Positions 21,682-30,700 of a stretch of DNA of 64,000 nucleotides are shown here, one piece after another. The stretch is from Rhododendron vialii (taxonomy: Eukaryota > Streptophyta > Magnoliopsida > Ericales > Ericaceae), in contig NC_080568.1 in assembly GCF_030253575.1 (NCBI RefSeq), positions 28,354,001 to 28,418,000 on the forward strand. Reading direction: 5' to 3'. Under the pieces are notes generated by a model that did not search any database, had not been told where the DNA came from, and saw only the letters and a program-made list of their open reading frames with translations. The position numbers and the translations under genes are program-made. The first letter of the stretch is position 1, and the number at the start of each line of letters is the position of its first letter.

Positions 21682-22496
21682 GGGAAAATTTCAAAATGGC
21701 ACCTGAACTTTCATTGCAATGTCACAGAAATACCTAAACTTTACTTTATTTCAATTAAACACCTGGATTTACAAAATCCCCAAAATAAGGTACCTGCCGT
21801 TAGCCTCCATCCATTCCATCCACAAATTTGTTGATGTGGCACACTTCACCCGTTAAGTGGGCCCATTTCACATGTTAGGAAGCAAATGAAATGCACACAA
21901 TCACAACCCAACACTATCCTACGTCATTTTTCTTCACCTTTTAATTGTGCGCATAATCAAAACTCCACGGATCAAAAAATAAATAAAAATAAAAACCCCA
22001 CAAACCTCCAATCTAGTCCCCTTCACTAGACCAATCGGAGAAGTTCCCACCGCTACTGATGACGTTTTTTAGGAGCAATTTCGGTGGTCAAAGCAGAGAC
22101 AAATCGCGTTCCAGCCCAATGTTCAGAATCAAGGATTGTTGAAGAAATCGAACCAAATTTGGGAGAAATTGTGGATTCGGTTGATGGGAAAGCAAAGGAA
22201 ATTAGGAGGGTTCAAGAAGTAGAAGCGACGATGGATTTAGCGCAGTGGAAGGGTGGGGTTTTGATTGTGTGCATGTCTTTTACTTCCTAACATGTAAAAT
22301 GGGGGCCAGTTAATGGGTGATGTGTGCCACATCACATCAGCAATTTTGTTGACGGAATGGATGGAGATTAACGGCAGTCGGCAGGTGCCTCATTTTGGAG
22401 ATTTTGTAAATCCAGGTGTTTAATTGAAATAAAATGAAGTCTAGGTGTTTCGGTGACATTGGAGTGAAAGTTCATGTGTCATTTTGAAATTTTCCC
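21682..22496. mobile_element. Mutator-like non-autonomous element, 9-bp target duplication
   Basis: Termini gggaaaatttcaaaatg and its complement cattttgaaattttccc are flanked by an exact 9-bp repeat, gaaattttt (21673-21681 and 22497-22505). The arms pair for about 230 bp (21682-21911 with 22256-22496), including aattaaacacctggatttac and catgttaggaag. Long terminal inverted repeats with a 9-bp duplication are the signature of Mutator-like elements. The roughly 345-bp interior has a 68-codon frame (22084-22290, ESRIVEEIEPNLGEIVDSVD) and no transposase, so it may be a captured sequence. Confidence 0.88.
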
Positions 22497-22505
22497 GAAA
22501 TTTTT

Positions 22506-23039
22506 TTGGCACTAAACATGATTTTGACAGGATTTGATGCTGATTGTTGAATTTAGTGAAGGGCTTTTGTTCACACGAATCATGTTCCAAATGCTGAGAG
22601 TTATATCGTATGCGTTGTTATTGGTAGCATTAAAATATGCTCTAGGTATCCTTTACCTAGGTGGAATATACTGAATCCTTCAATATACGGGAAACCTCAC
22701 ACTGGTTATCCCATCTTTGTATGGTGTACTTCGGAAGTTTTTGGTCAAGATAAAAATAATGCACTTATTTGAAACAAGGCAATGTACAATTGTGGTGTGA
22801 TTTCATGGTTTGTCTATACAAACAGTTGAGGAATTGATTTTCGCACTCCACAAATTTCTATTTGCACTTCAAAAGTGGAGTGCAAAAATCAATCCCGGTA
22901 TACGATTGATTTTCGCACTCCACTTTTAGAGCGTAGATTGTAATTTTTGAAGTGTGAAAATTACTGTCCAAATATTCATTTCTATGTTTTGAAGGTCCAA
23001 TATTAATTTTTTTTTAATCAACATATCGTGTTGTGAATG
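22506..23039. other. Intergenic with small inverted repeat
   Basis: At 22830-22960 the phrase gattgatttt(c)gcactccac occurs twice direct and once inverted (gtggagtgcaaaaatcaatc), probably a decayed foldback element. No gene is seen. Confidence 0.4.
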
Positions 23040-23440
23040 AGGAGATATATATATATATGTGAAGTTATGAATTTATGAGTTTGAGCTATGTGAATTTGTA
23101 AATAAGTGGATGTGAATTTATGTGAATGAGAGGTATGTGAATTTGCGAATGAGGAGGTATGTGAGATGAGTTTGAGAGTATGTGGATTTGCGAAGGAGGG
23201 GTATATGAATTTGTGAGTTTGGGGGTATGTGAATTTGTGAACGAAGGGTGCGTGAATTTGTAAACAAATGTGTGTAAATTTGTTAGTTTAGGGATATATC
23301 AATTTGTGAATGACGAGTTATGTGAATTTGTGAATGACGAGTTATGTATGTGAATTTTTAAGCATATGAATTTGGTGAATGTTGGGTATGTGAATTTATG
23401 AGCTTGGAGTTATGTGAATTTGTGAATGAGGGTATGTGAA
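23040..23440. repeat. Degenerate minisatellite, about 20-25 bp units
   Basis: About fifteen irregular copies of words like tatgtgaatttgtgaatgagg occur. Units vary by substitution and by small length changes. See the inverted copy at 21188-21312. Confidence 0.8.
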
Positions 23441-23527
23441 GAATAGTTAGAGGTTTGTGGGCTAGCTATCTAGCCGTCGCAGGTCGTACTTGTCTTTGGC
23501 TAGTAGACGTCCATGTAGGGATTGCAA

Positions 23528-23903
23528 TCAAGGGCGGAGTTATGTAGGGTTCAAGGGGCCCAGCCCCCCGGCCCCAACTTCCCAGGCGTTTAAATTTTAA
23601 AATTTTTATTTTTTATATATTTGATTTTAAATATTATTGATAATTATTCGTATATAGTTACTTATAATCTTAATAATTTTGCTTCGATTTGATAAAAAAA
23701 ACTAGTTATTTTACATTCTCAATTTCTTTCATAAATAAAAAACAAGCACGTGACAGTTGAAATAGCCTAAAGAATTAATTCAATGTACAAATGTAATGAA
23801 CTAAAAAACAAAAACTTTATAATATAATAATTACACGTTCCGATAAAAAATATATGTCTGGTAAGTCGACCCATCCGGTAACAACATCCTGACTCCGCCA
23901 CGA
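23528..23903. mobile_element. Possible MITE, 7-bp direct repeats
   Basis: It begins tcaagggcggagttatg, ends gactccgccacga, and is flanked by attgcaa at 23521-23527 and 23904-23910. Termini tcaagggcggag and tcgtggcggag pair imperfectly. The AT-rich interior has no transposase. The superfamily is not decided. Confidence 0.5.
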
Positions 23904-23910
23904 ATTGCAA

Positions 23911-24649
23911 GCTTAGCAGGTTGTTAAGTGGAGAAGTGGTCTCACGTAGCCGCCTCTCCCTCATTCATTATCGGCTGTTGCGGTTACCTCAATCGTTGTC
24001 GGCCTATTGTTAGCCAATAAGTGGGCTAGTCACTCCCTTGGTATGGCCATTCTCGAATTTGTGCTTTATCATACTCAGCTACCCATCTCGGCCACATGGG
24101 CTTAGTAAAAATGTCTTCATCACTTGCCAAGGCGTGATGGTACATAGCGCTACAATGATATAGAGCTGGATGGTGGATGGTAGAGAAGATTGATGAAATA
24201 TAACGTGGCGGTTCAGCAAATGTTAGATTTGTGGCGTTCTAGCAAAGATTAACCAGGACTCAACTCAAGTTTTCCTTTGTACGAAACAGTGTTTATGAGG
24301 CTTGAGAGGGGAACGAAAGGGAGTTATTGAGAGTTACAGCCTTGTTTATTTTGGGACCTCAAAACTCCTGAGCATGGCCTCCAATAATTTTTCTGTATAC
24401 ATCTCTCTCAACTTATTACTCTCAAAACCTTCCCTCAAAATCCAAACCAAACAGCCTCGTTTTGAGGTCTCAAAACCCCTGTTCAATATAAAGGTGGTAG
24501 CCGACTAGAAGGGTATAGGTAGAGGAATAGTGATGGGAATGTATTTTTTTTGTTGGTTAATTCTATTATGTACATGAATTTTAGAAAATGCTTTGCTTTA
24601 ACTAGTACAAAGAAAAGATAGAGACTGTTGTCGCAGTGTTTGGCTACAG
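23911..24649. other. Intergenic; dispersed repeat copy 2
   Basis: No gene. Positions 24340-24490 match the repeat seen at 5544-5640 (ttgggacctcaaaactcctg, ccaataatttttc, ctcaaaaccttccctcaaaa). Confidence 0.4.
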
Positions 24650-24663
24650 TGATAGAAGTTGAA

Positions 24664-25128
24664 TTTTTTTTTATTTTTGCCACGGCGATATACATCAGCG
24701 GGGGTTAGTGGGGGTGTTAGAGTTGGCACGGGAAGACCAGAAGCTATCCATAGCCTTGGTCCCCTTAAGGGCCTGCCCTCTGTAGGGCTCAAACCCAAGA
24801 CCTTCAACAAAGGAGAGGCAATGACTGTAACGACCCGCTCCATCTTTGTACAATATTGTCCGTTTTGGACGCCCAAAGCCCATAGACTTCCCAGTAGGTC
24901 ACTCATCCCTGGACTACCCCAGGATGAGCACGCTTAACTGTGAAGTTGCTATGTGCTTTGGCCCGCCCTCACGGCTTTAAAAGGCCTTGTACAAGTAGGA
25001 GAGATCTTTTCTTATAAATCATGACTTACCCCCTCCCGTCCGGACGAAGCCTGCTTCCTGCAGTACCGCCGGCCACCGGAAAAGCGGAGTGTCACAATGA
25101 CTGACCAACTGCACTAAGCAGTGGTTGT
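24664..25128 (-). mobile_element. tRNA-derived SINE, split by an LTR insertion
   Basis: Read on the minus strand, the element starts near 25128, has an A-box-like tagtgcagttgg (about 25117-25106) and a B-box-like gggtttgagccc (about 24797-24786), and ends in an A-rich tail (T-run at 24665-24680 on the plus strand). It is flanked by a 14-bp exact repeat, tgatagaagttgaa (24650-24663 and 25129-25142), as expected from LINE-driven insertion. Without the nested LTR and its duplication it is about 189 bp. A second copy of the family lies at 26426-26706. Confidence 0.8.
24826..25096 (-). mobile_element. Cassandra-type TRIM solo LTR (5S rRNA-like core)
   Basis: 271 bp with TG..CA ends (minus strand TGTGACACTCCGC to GGGTCGTTACA), flanked by atgac at 24821-24825 and 25097-25101. 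On the minus strand, 24960-24885 reads cagttaagcgtgctcatcct, then gatgagtgacctactgggaa. This matches plant 5S rRNA, including its internal promoter (AGTTAAGCGTGCTTGGGC and GGATGGGTGACCTCCTGGGAAG). LTRs carrying a 5S-derived promoter define the Cassandra TRIM family, widespread in vascular plants. Only one LTR is present, so it arose by LTR-LTR recombination. It lies between the A and B boxes of the SINE. Confidence 0.9.
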
Positions 25129-25142
25129 TGATAGAAGTTGAA

Positions 25143-25543
25143 ATTTGATTTGGTGGATTTTAATACTTTCCATAATCAGGGGAGATAATTATAGGAGTAG
25201 ATTGTAAGAAACATATGAGATGATGAAGTAATTTGATAAATTTAAGAGTAGAACAGTATATAGTTTCCCCAAATTTCAGTATTTCTTGGAAAAAGGTTCC
25301 CGGGATTAGAAGGGTGACTCTCCAGAGGTTTAGTGTGCATTCTACTGGCCCAAATTTCGAAGGAAATTTATAATGCTACGGTTGCTACTCCTGAATTTAT
25401 AATGTCACTCTCAAACGAAGGTGTATTTAAGGAATGACATTATCAATCTCTATATGAAATTGATTTTGCCACTCTTCTGGGGAGTGGCATTATCAAAGCT
25501 CATTTCAAAGTACTACGTATCTTACATGTAAGATGCTACATAA
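25143..25543. other. Intergenic with small foldback words
   Basis: At about 25400-25500, aatgtcactctc.. / ttgccactcttctggggagtggcatt resembles the arms of the 10389 palindrome, so a diverged member of that family is possible. No gene is seen. Confidence 0.4.
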
Positions 25544-26273
25544 GAGCATCCACAGTGAAATAACCAAAAGTCAATAATCAAAAGTTGCCACGTCATCTTT
25601 TAATTATGCATTTAAGGGGTTGCTAAGGTTAGTAATGTAGATGTCTACAATGGTACAATCAAAATTCAATAATCAAAATTTGCTACATCACCATTTCAAT
25701 TTATAAAAATCTAAAAATTGTGAACATAGAAAATACTTTTTTAAAAATAGGTTTCAAATTAATAAAAATAGGTTACTAGAAAAAGAGAAAATAGTTTTTT
25801 GAAAACTTTGATTTAAAAAAAAAAATTTCAGGAAAAAGTTAAAAAGAAAAAAAGAAAACAGTTTTCGAATAAAAGAATAGTTTTTGGATTTTTTTTAAAA
25901 GTACAGTTTTTGAAAAAAATAATAATAATAAATAGTTTTTGCAAAAATAAATAAATAACAGTTTTGAAAGAAAAAAAAACAGTTTTTGCAAAAAAATAGA
26001 AACTTTTTTTAAAAGTATTTTTCTTATAAATATGTTGAAAATGGAAGAGAGAGAAGATTTTTGTGTTATGATGGTGTATTTGATTGAGGAAATGTGGGGA
26101 CAATTAAATTTGATTATTGACAAAAAGTTGCTAGTTTTGATTATCCAATGGTTAAAATTTGATGAGTTACTAAGAGGTTGCTAAGTTTGATTATTCCACT
26201 GTGAGCTCTTTTTTGAGCAAATGTTGCTAACCTTAACAACATTTTAATTTTGATTATACCACTGTGGATGCTC
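25544..26273. mobile_element. Tourist-like (PIF/Harbinger) MITE, TAA target duplication
   Basis: Perfect terminal repeats gagcatccacagtg / cactgtggatgctc are flanked by TAA on both sides (25541-25543, 26274-26276). Subterminal phrases (aatcaaaattcaataatcaaaa, gttgctaaggttag) recur in the opposite arm. At 730 bp it is long for a MITE, and its A/T-rich centre holds repeated acagtttttg-type words. No transposase frame is seen. Confidence 0.85.
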
Positions 26274-26425
26274 TAACATATTTTTTTTGATATACACTAT
26301 CGGAAACACTTTTGAACGGTTAGATGCTATACTACACTTATGTAGTGCACCCCTTCCATCACAGGTTCCCAAATCTATTAAAAAGGACCCGGCTTCTCTC
26401 TAGTTGACTGCAGAGAAGACAATTC

Positions 26426-26706
26426 TTTCTTCTTTTTTTTGTCAACATTGTATACATCAATGAGAGTTTAATGAGGAGTGTTAGAGTTAGCATGAGAGGG
26501 TCCAAAGGCTATCCCAAAGCCCCGCTCCCCGTGGGACTTGAACCCTGGTCATCACTCGAACCACTAGTGAGCGGTGTTAGAGTTAGCACAAAAGAGTTCA
26601 GAGGCTATTCCAAAGCCCTGGCCCCCAAACCCCCTCCTCCGTGGGACTCAAACCTTAGTCACCATTAGGGGAGAGAGATGAGCAACCAACTTTACTAAAA
26701 GATAGT
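26426..26706 (-). mobile_element. tRNA-derived SINE, second copy
   Basis: On the minus strand an A-box-like tagtaaagttggttgctcat (26700-26681) and B-box-like ggtttgagtcccacgg (about 26655-26640) are followed by the same body as the 24664 element. The T-run at 26431-26440 is the complement of the A tail. Flanking acaattc repeats (26419-26425, 26707-26713) are short, so the ends are less certain. The body carries an internal duplication (gttagagttagca.. at about 26479 and 26577). Confidence 0.7.
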
Positions 26707-26745
26707 ACAATTCAATTACAATTAGTTCATATCGGTATAATCAAT

Positions 26746-27042
26746 GAGAAATCCTATGTGTACCGACGAAAAGTGTAGGGAAACCGTACCGACCGCCTCG
26801 CTCGGCCGTCTCCGGCCACCGGACGGCCGATCCGAGCCGTCTACATATATACACGAAAAATAGGGTGTCTAGATCAAGCACCCTACACACATCGGATGCT
26901 GTTGATTCTCCCGTTTAGCCCCTCGATTTTTTTTTTTTAAATTTTTAGACGGCTCGGATCGGCCGTCCGGTGGCCGGAGACGGCCGTGCGCTGCGGTCGG
27001 TATACCGCCGGTATGTAAATATCGGTGCAAATAGCACCACTC
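26746..27042. mobile_element. Foldback Mutator-like MITE, copy 1 (shortened)
   Basis: It is flanked by an exact 9-bp repeat ataatcaat (26737-26745, 27043-27051). The arms carry ggccgtctccggccaccgga and its complement. The family matches 48633-49049, but here most of one inner arm (the acgagggg..catccgatg section) is missing, leaving a lopsided hairpin. Confidence 0.82.
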
Positions 27043-27388
27043 ATAATCAATACTCCAATTCAAATGGAAGTGATTTTCACACTTTTTTCTTTTAACAATA
27101 CCACTTTTTTTGTTTTTATTTTTATTTCTGCGAATTTATAATGTTGCCCCTGTTCTATATACTCAAATAGGTATGATTTGATTTCCGAAAACATTCAATT
27201 TCAAAATTTTAAAATAGAATAGAGTAGATGAGGCTTAACAATGATACGACAAAAGAACGTAGTGGAAATTTATTTATTTTTTTTGATCCGCACGTAGTGG
27301 AAATTTTTAAAAACACTTTAATACGATTGCGATCACGAAACTGCCTCTCCGGTCCACTTTTGTCCGAATTTGACAGCAGCCGCTATCT

Positions 27389-27401
27389 CCTATTTAAATA
27401 A
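27389..27401 (+). promoter_or_regulatory. TATA-like box of HD-Zip gene
   Basis: The sequence tcctatttaaata lies about 30 bases before the start of a C/T-rich leader (about 27420) and 400 bases before the HD-Zip start codon. Position and context fit a core promoter; it is untested. Confidence 0.45.
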
Positions 27402-27620
27402 ACGAACAAATTCCCACCCAAAGCCAAAGGTCTCCTCTTTTCATCCTCTTTTCACCAGAAGAAGAAGAGAAGAAGAAAGAGAATACTCTCTCTCTCTCGC
27501 TTGCCGGCAGATTCGGAACTGCTGCCGTATTCAACCCTCGTAAAAGTCTCCTCCGAAATCACAACATCTTCTCCGATCAATCAACCCGCGTGCCTCTCCG
27601 TTGGCTCCTGAGTCCTCTTG

Positions 27621-27707
27621 ATGATGGCTGTGTGCAGCAGCCGATGCTCCTACACTTCCCACATCACAGAGATCATCATAACCAGCTTCTTCCGTCACAA
27701 GATCTGA
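27621..27707 (+). CDS. Upstream ORF in HD-Zip leader, 28 residues
   Basis: A tandem ATG ATG opens a 28-residue frame (MMAVCSSRCSYTSHITEIII then TSFFRHKI, stop) that ends 91 bases before the main start. Arabidopsis ATHB1, the nearest relative of the main protein, is known to be repressed by a conserved-peptide uORF (CPuORF33). I infer the same role here but could not compare the peptides. The choice of the second ATG would shorten it by one residue. Confidence 0.6.
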   Translation: MMAVCSSRCSYTSHITEIIITSFFRHKI

Positions 27708-27798
27708 ATTTTACCCAACAAAAGATAAGCCTAAGGACCTAATCATCGGGCGAAAAGAGAAGAAACCCGTTTCTGGATTTGTCGCGGCAGCAGCAGCT

Positions 27799-30700
27799 AT
27801 GGCGTGTCGGAGCTTGGTCTGCGGTGGTGGATCGAATAGTACCAATCCGGTCTTGCTCCGAAGCGAAAGGTTTTCTTGTTGTACTGAGCCCCTTGATTCT
27901 CTGTTCACTTCTGGTTCTTCTTCCCCTTCTTTCCTCGGTAACACTCTCGCTCAATCTCGTTGACTTTGTTTTATTATGGTTTATATGTTGTTATTTTTGA
28001 TTAAGTAACGACTTAATTGGAAAGGCATAGTGGATGCCACCCGTGTACAAATTATAGCGAAGAACAAAAGGCCAAAAAGCCGGCAATACCAAAAAAAAGA
28101 CCGAACAATAAATAGAGATGGTTTGAAATTTGGTGATATGTAAGGGTACTGGCAGATACGTAACGGTATTGGTCTATATGTAACGGTGGTAACGGTTTGC
28201 TACGATATGGGCCATTATGGTAAAATTATGGCCAGAATCTTTGATGTGCATGTGTGTGCTCTGCATAAGTAAAAGATAAGGAGTAAAAAATATCTTATTG
28301 CACGTTAGAATCAATATAGAATCTACTTTGGACCTTTACGCCAAACACCCCAAATGGATATGGAGCAGAACTTTTGAAACTTTGGTTTCCTTGACTCATG
28401 GTAATGAATCCAGTGACAGCCAAAACTACGATTATGAATCAAGTGATAGCCATAGCTACCCTAATCCGCCTCATTATCCTCCGTCGTATGGTCTATGCCC
28501 TATGGTCATAATCCTACGTATCCATATCCATCCAGCAAGCAGAGCAACAAAGACAGGATGGTAACATACCATTGTCTAGTTATGTATTCTCGATTCGGAT
28601 GGGGTGAAGGTAGCAGCAGTAGCAATTAAGCTCAATCTGAATTTGAAGAGGCTCTGATTTTTTGTGGTGAATTGTATGTCATGTACTTTTGTATAGTTCT
28701 AGCTAATCTGTTTTCATGTGAGACACTTAAGACTAATTGATTTGCGTTGGTTGTAATATTTAATTATATTATGATCGATCATATATTTCATAGTATAATG
28801 TGTATATAACAAAAAGACATAGGCGTTGTAGCATAATAACTTGCGTCTTTTATTCTTAACTTACCCAAAAAAAGCTTGTCTTTTATCTTCTTTTTGTCAT
28901 GCAATGATGTAAGTTTATACTGACATTAAATTGAGAAACTACCAAATTAGAACACATAACTTAATAAAGATTAATTGCAGAGCTACTCAAAGTTAACTCG
29001 AAAACACGCAAATACATGGGATTAGGTAGAAAACATACAGAAAAATATCCAAACACCATTATAGACCCCAACAAATGTGATTTTGAAAAACAACATGCAG
29101 ATATCGGTAATTCTTTCATATGTTGGGTAAAATTTTAAAAAATTCACGCCTCCGGTTATTGATACCGTTATGCTACGACTGTTACGCCCAAAAACCACGT
29201 CAAGGCAAGCATATTGTTATGGCGACCGATACTTATATTTCAAAATATAATAGAATGCTGAAAATATCTAACGTATCAAGGAATTGATCAAGGTTAGTTT
29301 ACACTCTCTCGGCTCCCTACAAAACAAACTAGAAAGGAACTCTTAATTTTAAGCCTACACCCGTCGTGAATATTTTGTTTGATGATGTTTGGTGTTTGAT
29401 GGTTTGATTCCGGATTCCCTGCTTTTTGATTTGTTACTGCAAGTAGTTTGCTGAATGGTGATTACTTACTTGCAGTGTTGTCTTAATTCATGTATAGATA
29501 AGCCATATCCCTCCCCGTACTCAAATTTGTACTTCATTTATGCATTTAGGTGAAGGCTTCATTTCATAGAAAGAGTTGAAATAGCAAACCCAGTATTGAG
29601 TATTAAAAAGATTTTATATATGGCGGAGTGGTAAATTTAAAAGCCACAAATCTGTCTTGGAAAATTTGGGTAAAAGGAAAGTGTTCTCTTGATAACACAA
29701 AATTCTATCTTAATATTTGTTTGAGATTTAAAGGAGTGGGGAGGAATTTAGGGGTTTCTATTCTAACTTAAGTTTTGAGTCAAGATCTGAGTAAAGACTT
29801 CATTTGATCTGAAGCACTCGAATATGCAAACTCCAATCTAAGTATAAGTTTGTGTAAAAGCATCATTAATGACATGTTTGGGTATTCAGAAGACATAAAT
29901 AGCTTTTAGACTTTTAGTCTCCCTTGATTTTAGTATAACATGGAGTGAGGTTCAGGTTCATATAGGTCAATCAAGGAGACAGGGGAATTTAAGGATTCCT
30001 TTTAACTCAAATTTGAGTTGATTAGAGATTTGAGTGTGGGAAATCAATACCAAAATTTTGCATTTATGTTTGTAGTAGTGTAGTTATTTTCCTCCTCCCT
30101 TTTTGAGTTAATGTCTTCCTTTAAGATAAACTTCCTGTTGCTTACTCTATGAACTAGTTTCTGTTTTTGATTCGTGTAAAAGTGTCATTAATGACATGTT
30201 TGCATATTCAAAATATACAAAATGGCTTTCAAACATTCTAGTTTCCCTTGATTTGAGTAAGATTCAGGTTCATATAGTTCAAGGGTTTCTTTTTACTCCT
30301 ATTTTGAGTTGATTAGAGATTTGAGCAAGGGAAAGTAATACCAGAACTTTGTATTTATGTCTGTAGTAGGGGATTTATTGTTGTCCTCCCTTTTCCAGGT
30401 ATGTCATCCTTTTTTTAGATGTTGACTCTATGAACGAATACCAAACTGGTATTCTCCCTTTTTAAAGTTGTTAGTGTTTCTCCTTGTAGATTGATGTTTT
30501 GCTGAAGGTTAAATTCAATGACTTTGCACTGTAATTGATTTTTGGGTGGTTGAACTGGTGTGGTTTATGGTTTTAATTGAGCTGGGTTGTGTGTCATATT
30601 GTCTTTCTGTACTGCTCTGGTCCTTCAGTGCTTGTTTGAATGCGTTTGATAGTGGCTTTTCAAATCTTTTGATCATGCAAATTAGACCCCTCCAAAGCAT

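Noticed and set aside
23040..23440. A CRISPR-like array
   Set aside because: Units are irregular, lack unique spacers, and the DNA is from a plant nucleus.
24821..25101. A real 5S rRNA gene on the minus strand
   Set aside because: The 5S likeness is partial and lies inside a TG..CA element with a 5-bp duplication, which is the Cassandra layout.
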